DNA from: Clusia tigrina
Taxonomy: Eukaryota > Arthropoda > Insecta > Diptera > Clusiidae
Direction: 5' to 3'
Assembly: GCA_920105625.2 (NCBI GenBank)
Contig: OV050032.1
Location: forward strand, 10,001,629 to 10,065,628
DNA length: 64,000 nt
This document shows, piece by piece, positions 47,890 to 59,972 of the stretch. The notes beneath the pieces were generated by a model. It was not told the DNA's origin. It saw only the letters and a list, made by a program, of their open reading frames with translations, and made no database searches. Within the stretch, counting starts at the first letter, position 1; each line of letters opens with the position of its first letter. Made by a program: the position numbers and the translations under genes.

Positions 47890-48656
47890 TCATTAGAAAG
47901 TTTCAACATAGTTAACGAATTTCTTGTTCAGGTGGAAGATTCAATTTCAGTTATGGGATACGGTATGGGAGTATGGGATATGTACTATCATTCAATTGTG
48001 AAAAGTTTGCGATGCTGAAACGCAATTAAGCCTTAGCCGAGTTGTAGAGTAGACGTCAATTGTAAATCACATTTGTCGACGAATACAGTTCACGCCCTTT
48101 TTACCAACTATTTATTATGAGTTTTGTAGATTTGTATCCTAATCCCCTCATTTTGAAAGCAATTGTTGAGACTCGTAACTTTGTTTCGCTGATGTAGACT
48201 ACATAATTTTTCGATTACTCTTTTGGAGTGCACTTCAAGCGTCACTGAAGCCATCCACATTTAAAAGATGTGTAATATTTAGTCGTGTTGTTTTTATTTA
48301 ACATGGCTAGAGTTCGTCCGTTCAGTCCTTTTATTAAACTCATCGTCATACTTCGCTTGAAGTTTTGTGATACATACATATATACAATTATTTTCTCAGT
48401 TGTATTTCATTTAGAGTTCGCGTTCAGAATAATTAAGTTAAATGGTAATAAAGCAATTGCATCGTACATCTCCAAATCGTGCTAAATCAGTAACCCGCCA
48501 TATCTTCTTATATACTTTGACCAAAATCTGACCACACGAAAAGAAAGACTGTTTTCGTATTAATATCCAGAAATGTTTTTTTCTTTACATTATAAATTAC
48601 AGCGGACCTAGAACGATTTGGAACTATACGAAACATATATTTAAACTAGAACATTC
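47890..48656. other. Convergent intergenic region, MED28 and UQCR-C2
   Basis: The two genes point towards each other, so this stretch holds both 3' ends. No canonical AATAAA was found close after UQCR-C2 on the minus strand; an AATATA variant lies near 48636. Confidence 0.6.
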
Positions 48657-50406
48657 TTAAGCCAAATCAGAAGCATAGGGTACACAGCTTAAATTTCCGA
48701 CAGCACCAATTGAGAGTTTCGATGATGCGACCTTCTTAGCAGCCTAATTGAGGAAAAACAAGATGTCAACCATATTTTACATGTTGCATGGAGATTTTGT
48801 CATATTTACCTCTTGTACGTCTTGATCTGTAATTGCGTCAATAGCAGCGACCAAAGCATTTCCACCTGCTACCTCCTTGTTAATGGAGGCTTGAATTGCT
48901 AACACCCCAAGCAATGACTTATCGCTGGCGTAAGTCTCCAAGATTTCATTTTTCAGAAGAGCCTTACCACGCTTAACATCGGCACTGGAAACTGTAGCGG
49001 ACTTCAGGGATTTAACAACAACATCAATAGCCTAAACAATTAAATATAGCTTTAATTTTGAATCTGTGTAAAGTTATGAGATATCACCTTTCCAGTGATT
49101 TGTGTATCACCGGAGATAAGGACTCCGAAAAGACCAGCATCAGAATGGTTGATGTTGAACGTACTTAAAGAAACGGGTGTGCTGCCAAGAGCACATGCCA
49201 CAGCTTTGCCGTAGACGCCATTATTATTGCCACGCTTTACGCAACCTCCACCACCTACAGCATACTTCAAAATGGCAAAAGACAATACTTCTTTCTGGTT
49301 GACAAGAGCAGCGCCTGGTCCGGCAATAGCAACATGAGCTATGTTTCCCCGCGTGTCCTTGCGAGCATCACCACCATAGTAGGTGGATTTTTCGACTTTC
49401 TTTGTTGAACGTTCCAACTCAAGATTATAAGCGAAGCCACAAAGTGCGTTGAAATCTATACCAACGCCAACAACGGCGCAACGATCTGCGGTGCAGGTCT
49501 GACCGGCGTAATGCAAGAGCGACTCACTTGATAAGTTGCCAATTTGGTGCTTTGGGATGTAAGCAGAGTTTCCCAGTCCAGTGCGGAAGGCAGCCTTATG
49601 TAGCAATTCATTGGCGAGAGTCTAAAAAATATTTAAAAATAAATTATAATACTGTTATATAATCTATACTACCGTTTTAATACGCATACCTCTGGTGACA
49701 AAGATGATACTTGAGCCTTGATTTGTGGGACAATGTCTGCCAATTCCCATGGTTTGAATGCTGGCTGGATAATGTCTTGCAGGTAACGCAGTCCGCATTC
49801 GAGTTGGTTGCCGGTAATCTCGAGAGTGAAGGCAACGATTTCCCGATCAGAAGTCGCAGTCAAGGTACTACCCATTTGCTGGAGATTGCGTGTAATCGCA
49901 AAACCACTGCAGTTCTGAGTAGTCAGTCCAGCAGACATACGTAGCATCTGGGCGCCACCCTGAAGGTCATAAGTTTCATGGCGAGAACCAGCACTACGAA
50001 TAACATTGATAAAAATAAAACAATGTTATTTAATTAACTTCTACTCACCGGAACACCACTGAAACACGGGGAACTGGATAAACGCTCTCAGCTGCGGCAA
50101 CAACCACTTTATTATCCAAAGTAGTGGTCTCAATATCAGCAACTTGCCCAAGAGGACGCGAGCTCGCCATTGCCGAGAAACCACGTTTCTATGTGTGGAG
50201 AAGACAACATTTATCTATTATTTTTGTATACATACTTCTATTCATTCTCTACACAAAATTATATGATCTGCGATTTACGTAACCAATATGGTTATTGCCG
50301 AACTTCAATCCATAATTGAATAAATTTAGTTTAAAAAGTAACCAATTGTTAGAATACTTACAGCGATCATTCGTAGGAATGGTGAACTATACGCCTTGCA
50401 AGCCAT
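48657..50406 (-). CDS. UQCR-C2: Cytochrome b-c1 complex core protein 2
   Basis: Matrix-side core subunit 2 of mitochondrial respiratory complex III, a member of the M16 peptidase family that has lost catalysis. Six GT-AG exons close in phase: 50406-50362, 50188-50049, 49993-49690, 49621-49088, 49031-48810 and 48743-48657. They encode 443 residues. The N-terminus, MACKAYSSPFLRMIAKRGFS, is basic and lacks acids, a good mitochondrial presequence. The M16 core follows: VVVAAAESVYPVPRVSVVFR, then DLQGGAQMLRMSAGLTTQ. There is no HXXEH zinc motif, as expected for core 2. The second half has the glycine-rich AVGGGGCVKRG. The smallest intron is 55 bp. Confidence 0.97.
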
Positions 50407-50527
50407 TATTTTAGAATATTTAATAATTTTTAGATTTTTTATTTTAAGTCTACCAATCGGCCAACACAACCGTAACACGAACGAACGAACTAACTTTATA
50501 CTTTTCTTCTCTTGGCCGAAGGAAAAT

Positions 50528-50555
50528 TATCGATAAAGTACTGCAGATATCGATA
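50528..50555. promoter_or_regulatory. Two DREF-type TATCGATA motifs upstream of UQCR-C2
   Basis: Perfect palindromic TATCGATA at 50528-50535 and 50548-50555, 20 bp apart (two helical turns) and 122-149 bp upstream of the UQCR-C2 ATG. In Drosophila this DRE motif is bound by DREF at housekeeping promoters. Function here is inferred from sequence and position. Confidence 0.6.
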
Positions 50556-50855
50556 TATCAATATGACACTCGCCAGCTATCCTGGGATAATTATTGAGCC
50601 ACCCTGTATAGAGCGCTGCCAATTGTATCATAAACTTGATAACACTGAAGAAGAATTATTTATTGATCAGGATAACAATAGCGAATAATACTTATCTTTA
50701 GAATTGAAGAAGCTCTGGTAACTAAGATATTCGATATAAATTGTATTTGTTAAATAAATATGGAATGTTAAAAGGTAAAGTAAATACCGCTGACGAATAC
50801 AAATTATATATAGAGTATGCATTCCAACATTCTGAACTTACAAAAAAAAAACTAA

Positions 50856-51535
50856 AGGTGCCCATAGACACATCATGCACTGCAAACTGCCGATGAACAC
50901 TCGTGTACGTGTGAGATTGACGAACTGCGTACACACTCGTCATGCATCATTCTGTACTGCATCGTGCTAGTGTGAACATCATGCGTGCGCGAACAAGAAA
51001 ATGAATTGCCGTCGCTATTCAGCGCTTATTATATGCCATAATGCAGGCAAACTCCGATACATTTCAATCAACACTAACATGAATCTTTTTTCATTAATTT
51101 TTTCCATTTTATTAATAATTTATTTTTATTTATAATTAGAAATACAATTATTAATAACTATATTACTATAATTTAGAAAAAAAAAAAAAAACAGCAGCAC
51201 TAGCAGCGGGGGTATCGACTGATTTTATTAATAAAATACACACCAAACCACAAAAAAATAAGGTAGTTTACAAAAAGTGAAGCAGGATGTAATGAAATAA
51301 AAAAAGGAAACGTCAAAAAAAATTAACAAATTGTCAGAAAACGGCAAAATAATACGCAAAAAATGAACGAGTTCATCGGCTGCAGTATGTTCATCGAAAA
51401 ATATCAAAGCAGTTTTAATATTTCATACTGCATTGTCCGTGTGACTCACACACTCTCATCCTCTCTCAATTTCTCTCAATTTCACTAATACACACTTATT
51501 GCAGTTTGCAGTGCATGATGTGTCTATGGGCACCT
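50856..51535. mobile_element. MITE, 680 bp, PIF/Harbinger-like
   Basis: Perfect 35-bp terminal inverted repeats beginning AGGTGCCCATAGACAC. Both sides are flanked by TAA (50853-50855 and 51536-51538), matching the 3-bp TWA target duplication of PIF/Harbinger. The subterminal region is rich in CATGCAT and CGTGTACGTGTG words, and the centre is very AT-rich with a poly-A run. No transposase frame is present. The perfect repeats point to a young insertion. Confidence 0.85.
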
Positions 51536-51538
51536 TAA

Positions 51539-52337
51539 CGCGACCACATCTGGCCTGCATACGAACTTTTATAAATGACCTGATAAACATTTGATGCTTG
51601 TTAGGTTTGTCAAAATAGAGAAGAGTACCATCCACGGATTTAAAATTACTAAGCTCACATGTGTGTATTTTTTATTTTCTCGTACTAGAGATATCGCAAT
51701 TTTATCATCTGGTAGAGAAATTCCATTCGACTTAAACTTTGCTGCACTTTGCTGACGAAATCAAATTCCTCAGTCCAGCTATTTATTATTATTATAACAT
51801 AACAAAATTTACAAAGTAAAAAAAATATGAGCACCAATAATTCCATTTTTACCAAAATTATTAAAAAATTAAATCAAATAAATTCGAAATTTCTTAATCA
51901 CACACATTCACGTACGTAAAAAATTGAGAATGCATTTGATTTCATAGTATAGTATGAAATGTGGCAATTTTGCGCAAATAGTCAAACTTCAAAATGATAA
52001 AAAAAAATTATAAAAACAAAAAATATAACTCTAAAACATACGAGAACCGGAATTATATATATTTCAGTTAAAAAAATTTTAATAGAAATACTGCGAAACA
52101 CACATTTTTTTAATTGCTTCATATAATTATTGCAATTATCTTTCCCTACACCGGAACCCAATTTAGGTTGCTGGTTTAAAGCATGTATTCCTGTCGATTT
52201 ACCCTCCACAGCCACAATATATTTTTAGTTATTTTAATTCATTATTATTAAGTTATTATGATCGATTTAAGAAATCGTTTGAAAATGCACAGACAAAAAT
52301 TCTTCATAACAGATTTTACTATTTTAAGTCTACTTGC
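51539..52337. other. AT-rich intergenic DNA
   Basis: No supported gene. The minus-strand frame at 51982-52215 has an interesting start (VEGKSTGIHALNQQPKLG) but runs into AT-driven sequence and has no ATG. Confidence 0.5.
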
Positions 52338-52599
52338 AATACCAACTCCGGGCAGGGCAAAACTTTGTTGGAAATATTTATATGCCAATCTCTTCAGAGC
52401 AACGTCTTTTAGGGATTGTTCATTATCTTCTGGAAAGCGGTAGCTTCCTGTATATATACAAGATAACTTATTTTCGGAAAAAATTCATTACTCTTAATGA
52501 CAGCTTTTCCGTACGGTGGGCATGTCCAGCTATCTGAAAGGCTGGCTCAACTTTTTACCAAAAATAGCAACTGCCCGCTCCACAGTTCTCCAGGTTAAT
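52338..52599 (+). pseudogene. Possible relic of a RecA/Rad51-paralogue (XRCC3-like) gene
   Basis: Three plus-strand segments in different frames look like consecutive pieces of a RecA-type core. First is NSGQGKTLLEIFICQSLQ (Walker A GXXGKT followed by a helix ending in LQ). Then comes SEQRLLGIVHYLLESGSFLY (resembling the strand before Walker-adjacent acidic residues). Last is TAFPYGGHVQLSERLAQLF (resembling the FP-R-L-QL segment of XRCC3/Spn-B proteins). Stops and frameshifts separate them, so if real it is a pseudogene. The match is by eye to remembered family patterns and could be chance. Confidence 0.3.
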
Positions 52600-52626
52600 A
52601 CTGCGTTGAAGTTTTTAAAAATTAAA

Positions 52627-52632
52627 TTTATT
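52627..52632 (-). promoter_or_regulatory. AATAAA polyadenylation signal of RecQ4
   Basis: Minus-strand AATAAA about 154 bases beyond the RecQ4 stop. Confidence 0.55.
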
Positions 52633-52785
52633 GCTTAAAACAATTATGAATGTGAATATTTTAAATTATACAAAATGAGACGTTGAACACAAAAAATGTA
52701 TAACAAAGAAATAGTTACTTAGATGTAGTGAGACCGAGTGCTATCTCCAAGTCCGACAATGGACATTAATTACCTTTAAGATAAG

Positions 52786-55700
52786 TCATGTTCGGTGCTT
52801 AACAATTACAGCATTGGCCAGATGCACAATGCGATTGAAGTCTGATTTTGAATGAGCACGCCAATATTTGCAGCGTCCCCACATAACGGCAGGATAGTTT
52901 GGGCTGGAAATACCATGAAAAATTCGAGCTATATTACGCCCACTGAAATTGTTTTCCGGGTACATGTTAAGGAGTGCAATGACATCGTTAAAAATCTCAT
53001 CATCAGATATAGAATTTGCCTATGGATATATAGAACAGTACGTTAAAAATTATTCCATATAACTTATCCTCAAAATATGCCCTCACATTGACTTCCAGTT
53101 TCAAGTCTTTCGGATAATCGTTTTGGAAGTAATTGCGTATGATCCCTTTTAACTGATCTGAACGGTCTTGTGTGAAATTCTCTACAGTACATGGGGCGCA
53201 AGTATTATAGGCTACCGATGACAAGCCTTGGAAAACATATTGCAACTATAACAAATAAAAGGAGAATCTAAACCATATACTAAATACGACTGCAAGGCCT
53301 ACTCACTTGTATAAGTTGTGTTTGCTCTTGTGTAACCGAGCGACTGTACAAAGTGTCCAAGGCATCGTCAATCTCCTCTGGTATGAAATCTCCAGGTGCC
53401 TTTATGCGGAAACCCAAATCAGAAAATGTAACGTTGATGGGCGAACGCTTGGTGTGGTCATTAACTTTTGGTTATTAAAAAACAAAACGAACAAATATTT
53501 GTAGTATACTCTTCTTTCCCCACTTGAGACTAAATCTACCTTTTATCCATTCCAAGTTCTTCAATTGGTACTTCACAACACCGCTATTCCAGCCGATCGC
53601 CGCGGCAACATCCACCACTGAAAACTCAATAATATTTGTGTCTTCCTTGAAAGTATTTTTCTTGATTTCAATCGCAATTGCCATCGCCAGTGGTGGGCAT
53701 TCTTTTGCAGCATGTCTAATTAAATGTAATCAATTTACAAATTTGTTGTTCATTTAAATATAATCGAATTTAAATGCGTCAAAATATAATAAATATGTAT
53801 TCTAAAACTTGCTTTAAATATTTGGGCCCGCCATAAGAAATAACTTTTGCCATAACGTAAGCCGAACTAAGCACATTTATGGCCCATCGTGTATCTAGTT
53901 CCATATAGCACAATAATGTCGATATATTCTCCTCTGGTATATCTAAGGCCTCAACAGTTTTCTCGATGGAAAAGCCAATTTCATGCCCCTGACAAATGTG
54001 CCGACGTGGAGTCACCCCTTCGCTACTCGTCGAGCCGAAGTCCGAGGAATTCGTAATCAAATTTTCAGCGCGTTTTTGATCGTGTTTAAAGTTAGCAGAA
54101 GATCTGTAAACATTGATATACAAATACCCAGTTTAATTTAATGGTGAACTAACTTTCAATAAGAATCTTCTGGCTTACTCTTTCAAATTTTTATCACAAG
54201 CACAGGACACAAAAATACGCTGCAACAGTTTTCGAATGACGTGCCGATCAATCGAATTGGAATAAATGTGCCGGCGCAACTCAAATTGATCCCCACCGCG
54301 TGCATCCAAAAACAGATGACAATGTGACAATAAACCATCTCGACCAGCGCGACCAATTTCTTGCACATAACTTTCAAAGTTTCGTGGCATGTTGTAATGT
54401 AAGACAGCGCGTATGTCGGGCTTATTAATGCCCATGCCAAAAGCAATCGTAGCGACAACTATGCGCAGTTCGTTCTTCATGAACGTGTTCTGAATGGTGC
54501 GGCGGCGTGACGCTGGCATACCGGCATGGTAGGGTTCGGCATGCCAATTGACACGTTTACGTTTCCTTTTGCCATCGTCAGCTGCCCTGACTTTGCAATC
54601 CTGAAATGAAACAATAAGAACGTTCATTCCTCCGGGATATTTTTGGCATTAGCAAGAAGCAACAAACCTGCATACAAGTGCGTATAAATCCCGCAATTCG
54701 CTCGCATTCATCACGTCTGGTGCAGTAAATGATAATCGATTGGCAGCTCTCAAACCTGCAATCATGGACATTAAATTTTATTTCAATTTTTACTAGGCAT
54801 TTAAGTGCACCTTTTACTGTTCAACAATTTCAGCAAAGCTGCATCTCTGTTTTCATCCCTGGAAACCGACAGCACCAAATTAGGCGGTAGTGGTACATCA
54901 CTAATAATGCCGCGCTCACCATCCGTTATACCCAAATGATTGATGATGCTCAAACGCGTAGGCAGCGTGGCGGTGGCTGTCAAACCCAATACAGTACGCA
55001 CGCCCAAGTTTTTCTTCAGCACCTTACAAATCATCAAATAGCTGGGCCGGAAATTGTGACTCCACTGCGAAACACAATGGGCCTCATCAATGCAAGCGAA
55101 CGCGATCGGCGGCAATTGCCGCAATATGGAACCGAAACCCGTCGACCGTTCGCCAGCGACAACAGCTTCCGGCGACACCAGCAAAATATCAATTTCGCCA
55201 CTACTTATCAGTTGGAGAATTTTAAGTCGTTGTTGCGGTGTCTGGTTCGTGTGCAAGCAATGAGCCCTCAAAAAATGGGGAACACCCGTCACCTGATCCT
55301 CCATAAGTGAGACCAGCGGTGAAATCACCAATGTAATCGACTTTTTTTGTCGGCTAAACAAGTAGGCGGGCAACTGATAGCACAGCGACTTACCGCTGCC
55401 GGTGCTAAGTGTAACAAGTGTGGAGAGTCCGGAGAGGATGCGCATAACAGCGCGATCTTGGCCTATCAACGGGAACAGAAGTAAACATTAATTTTTCGTA
55501 TCGTGCAAATTATGATGCCGAAGATTAGAGTTACCTTTACGAAAGCTGGTGTGCCCAAACATATGCAAGGCTTCTAGAACCTCGGGCGTTACGTCCTTAA
55601 CCGTGCCATCTGGGTTCAAGTCATATAAAGCTCCCACGCCACTAAATTGTGTTGAAGACAGCGCAACACTATTGGCGTCAAGTCCAACTTTCTTAAGAAA

Positions 55701-58131
55701 CTCCTCTGGTATTTTATGACCCACGTACTTTTTAATAGGCGATATTCTTTTCTCTACGTCTGCCGCAGTTCTGGCAGTGGCTGCGGTCTCGATTTCGAAA
55801 TTCAAGTCAATACCTTCCAATTCATCATCGGTGTCCATAAAAGCGTCCTCCTCATTATTGGAATCACTAGAAACACTTTTCTCCGATTCTTTGGCAGTCT
55901 CTCCACTATTTTCAAAAATCGCCATATTACTAGATGCTGGCAGTTTCGTTATGTTGCGACTGTGGACTGCCATTGCGCTCTGTGATGCCATTTGTTCTGC
56001 TTCTTCTAAGGTGGGGAATGGCGACGGGTCCTGTTCTAATTGTGCAGACAACGGCAATAAGCCGTCTCCTTTCATCTTACAGTTCTGTGCAAAATGACCT
56101 GGCTGACCGCAAGTGAAGCAAGTAAAAACGCCCCCATCGCAACCACCCATATCCATATCTGGACCTGTTAATGCCGCAATACGTTTCTGGTTCTTCCACA
56201 TCTTTTTCTTGTATTTCGAAAAATTTACGGATTTCTTGCCACGAACGAAAGTCTTCTTTTGAATGTTTATCCTTACAAAATTCTCATTCAATTTGCCTGA
56301 GGTTATTTTCTCCTCCAGTTTTTTTCGCTGCAATGCGCGCTTCTCATTAACAGGCCCTTTGGTCAGAGGCTTCGAACATTCCGCAGAAACCTTCAGCGGA
56401 GCAATGGTGTTTATATAGCGTTCTGCTACATTATCCGCATATTCTAAATCTGTCAATTTCACACGCGGTATGCAAGTAATGTCACCTCTTTCCAGAGCCA
56501 AGGAGTACTTCAAATCGTCTGGCGTAAGTGGTTTCTCTTCAGGCTCCTGTTCATTGCCTGCTGCCCCGAGGTCACGAGTTTTCTTGCTACGTAATTGTCG
56601 CTTTCCGGCACTCAGTTTTTCACCCTTTGGCATCGGTTTCTTTTTAAGTTGTTTGACCCGTTTTGCTGCAGTCTTGGCTTTTTTTCCTTTGGGTATGCAA
56701 TCATCATGTTTATCTATTGAAAAATCTGGATCGTCTTTGTGAGCATTATTTTGTGTCATTAGTTGAGGGGTTTCCACGTCACTTGTAAATTCAAAAACAT
56801 CTGTAATAGGAACTACAACAGGTTTCGTTACTGGTGGCTCATTATTTGCTGTTGTCAACATTTTACGCCTTTTAGAAGCCCGTCTGCGGCCCGGTGTTTC
56901 GCATTCATTGTCACTGTTCGATACAATAGAATCAGAATCATATCTGCTGTCTTTCTTCGTGGGTGTTTGAGCGATTTCACTTTCAAAGAAATCGCATTCG
57001 ACGCTTCCGACTGCTGGTTGTGTGTTCGCTTGAATATTGTGCACTTTTTCGCTAATATTCTCCTTTTTGGGTAATATTTTAGTGAGATCTATATTTGATA
57101 ACCCGTAGTTTGGTTTTTTGCTCGGCACATTCGTATGTCTAATTGAGGAACTGTTTTGCTCTATCTTATCATTTGTAAAATCAGTGGCTATAATATTTTG
57201 CGCCTCAGTACGGCTTAGCCATCCTTCATCTACGCTCGTTTTGATCGATTCTTTTGTTTTCTCCCCTGCAAAAACCAATTAAATTTAAATTGTTTATATA
57301 TAAATTGTGTGACAAAATACAGACCTGCTAGCAATGAAGTTGTAACAATGGATGCATTGTCTTGTTGCTCCTTGGCCTTTTGAGTTAGAATAGTTTCCAA
57401 ATCAGGCAAAATTTGTTCGGCGTCCACATCTGTGCTTAAACTGCTTTGTGACGTACGAAGCGCATAATCCGAATTGGAACGCGAATAAGACTTTCGTGGA
57501 TTTCTCTTCGAGAATGAAGACGAAGGCATAAAAAGTTTCTTATTCAAATTTGATTTAAATTGTTTCTTTTCATCTGCGGCGTTTGATAGACCGACAGACT
57601 TATTGCTAACACTGCTACCCCAAGCACTTTCATTCAGCTTAAATTCTTCCACCGCTTCGAATTCTTTAAGAGCACGGTTCTTATGCAAACTAACCACATT
57701 GGCCATGGCATTTGGTGTGGGTAACTCCTTTAAATTTGAGAAGGGAATAGTCGATGTATCTCCTGTCAATAAAGCGGAGATATCAAGTGGCAGTTTTGGG
57801 CCACCGTTAATGCTTTCGCACAAGTTTTCCGCTTCTGAAATATCCAACACATCGAACCCATCGTCCTCAAGCACATCATTTAGAGTATCTTCTAAAAACG
57901 AAGTTTTCAGTTTGTAATACATTTTGTAGGAGTCACGTATTTCCTGGGAGGCTTCTCGTATATCGTACTACATAAATAAACGTAATTATGTTTAACATTT
58001 GAACGTTCATTGGAATGAATACTACTCACCTTTGATGGAATACGTCCGTGCTTCTTTCTGAACTCCTTTTCCCACATTTTAACACGCAATTTGTATTTTT
58101 GATACTTATTTTTAAATGCTGGATCATCCAT
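52786..58131 (-). CDS. RecQ4: RecQ4 DNA helicase with Sld2-like N-terminus
   Basis: RecQ4 unwinds DNA 3' to 5', and its N-terminus acts in replication origin firing. Eleven exons close in phase: 58131-58030, 57967-57325, 57265-55535, 55462-54811, 54755-54668, 54600-54179, 54103-53813, 53715-53540, 53464-53307, 53245-53087 and 53019-52786. The product is 1551 residues, close to the fly length I recall. Residues 14-60 are the Sld2-like domain ([20 protein letters not shown]). A long basic, disordered stretch follows, then a CCHC zinc knuckle [14 protein letters not shown] at about 631-644. The helicase core has Walker A STGSGKS (845-851), DEAH (951-954), GLTATATLP (985-993), [16 protein letters not shown] and motif [12 protein letters not shown]. 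The C-terminal region has [20 protein letters not shown] and ends KHRT. The intron after exon 7 needs a GC donor (GCAAGT); the only nearby GT breaks the frame. Confidence 0.96.
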
Positions 58132-59841
58132 ATTTACGAACGAATTTGCGAACGAAATACAAATTATTTACCATAAGAGAGAACAATTTTTAAGTTTCAA
58201 AAGTTTCTTCTAGAATAGTTCTTCAGCGCAGGACCCGGTATTGAAATAGTAAACTCGTTCAAACGACGCACAGCTGATTTGCGTGTTTTGGCAATGGCAT
58301 TCTTTCGTTTTAAAATCGCACTGCGGATGGCGCCATGTCAAATAGCGAAAAACAGATGTTGCCACCGTGTACCAATGGCGCTACCGACCGTCAGCTCTAC
58401 TGTCAAAATCCCAAAGCAAATGTTATATTAGTTTATTTTATACAACTATAGCATTTTATTCAAAGTCAATTATCTACCTCTGGATGAATTATAATTATTA
58501 TATCTTCTGTGAGTTTTCATTAAAATCTGTTTTTATTTTGTGCTAATATTTCGTTTCGCCTCGGAAACCATATATATAGGCTTTTCCGATCGGCAATCTA
58601 CTTAGCTTGTTTGAAAGAAACACACCTTTATATTACATTCTACATTACATTTCAAGTGTTAAAAGGAAACACGAAATATCTGATTCATAAAGAAAATATG
58701 TAGTTGTGAAATAAGTTCAGGGTACATAAATTATTAGTTTAATAAAAGAATAAAATATAACTAAGTAGGTAGGTAGAAAGTAAGTCTGCGCTAAAAACGT
58801 GACTGAAATCAACAAATTTTACTTACCGTTTCAGTTGTGTAAGTAAGAGTTATAAAACATTTTCCATTCAAATCTTTGACACGACCTGTTTAGCGAATAC
58901 CTGTAATGTGTTTAGCGAATACCTGTAATGGAGCTCATATCGCTTTATGAGCAAAATCCATTGCTTTATAGCACGAAGTTCGAAGAATACGCCTTTTTTT
59001 GGAAGTCTCCCTATCTTATAATAGCTGCAAAGCAGCAGTGTTAGCATTATTTAATGACGTTAAAACAAAAATACTTTCTTCCTCACTATCACTCATTTTT
59101 AAATTAATTATTAATTTTCTACTGCAATAGATTTATCTTGCTAAAAGAAAAACAAGAATATTTTGACAACTTGCACACGTCAAAATGATGCGGCGGGGCT
59201 TAGACAACATTTTAATATGAACATGAGAGTGCGGACTCATGTCAAACTGAGTCGGTTCTCTGAGGCTAATGTGAACACGGTCATAGAATGCATTTTGACA
59301 CTAGCCCAAAATGAGAACAGTACCACTTTTACACGGGGACTGTTCTTTCCGGAAAAGTGATTGTTAATCCTCACAGCAGTGGAATGCTGTTTTTAAGTTG
59401 TTTACATATGTATATTTACAATGAATGGCTCGAGCTCCATTAATGCAGAACAACTTAAAACAAAGTGCGCAACAGGTCACTTTTGTAATAATGATCAGCC
59501 TCACTGTCTGTAGTTGGACACTACAATTGAAAATAATAAACTTGCATTTATTTTTTCTTTTATTTTCATTTACTAAACCCATTTGTGCTACTTTCCTGCA
59601 AGAACACAAATGTTTTATTTGTAGCTTCGAATTATTAAATGAGAATGTGCATTCGAAATATATTTATGTATGCTGTCTTTAATACTACCACGTCCACAAG
59701 TAATTTGCCAGTACTGGAATTCAACCCATATACCAAATTTCAACTTCTAGAATAATCGAACGAAATGAAAGTTTAAAGGTAGAAATAAAAATCATATTTG
59801 CGTGATTAGAAATGTACACCAAACCAAGAGGGCGGTACTCT
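58132..59841. other. Intergenic DNA between RecQ4 and Nmt
   Basis: Holds the RecQ4 promoter region (no TATCGATA seen) and the Nmt 3' flank. A 20-bp direct repeat TTTAGCGAATACCTGTAATG occurs twice in tandem at about 58890-58930. The plus-strand frames at 59163-59360 and 59425-59682 are not recognisable. Confidence 0.6.
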
Positions 59842-59847
59842 TTTTAT
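59842..59847 (-). promoter_or_regulatory. AATAAA polyadenylation signal of Nmt
   Basis: Minus-strand hexamer 125 bases after the Nmt stop codon. Confidence 0.65.
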
Positions 59848-59972
59848 TGTAATATCATAATTGTTAATTTTTAATCACATGCGAGTAATCATTCCAAATC
59901 ATCTCTTAAAATAAAAGTAAATTAATGTTGTCTCCATATATGCATGGCGTTGACCATTTGCAATATTTACAT

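Noticed and set aside
52140..52215. Plus-strand PEPNLGCWFKAC as a Rad51-paralogue C-terminus
   Set aside because: Resemblance is slight, and it lies before, not after, the Walker A-like segment at 52338.
54183..54458. 91-codon alternative minus-strand frame inside RecQ4
   Set aside because: Shadow of the RecQ4 helicase exon, which has clear motifs in the other frame.
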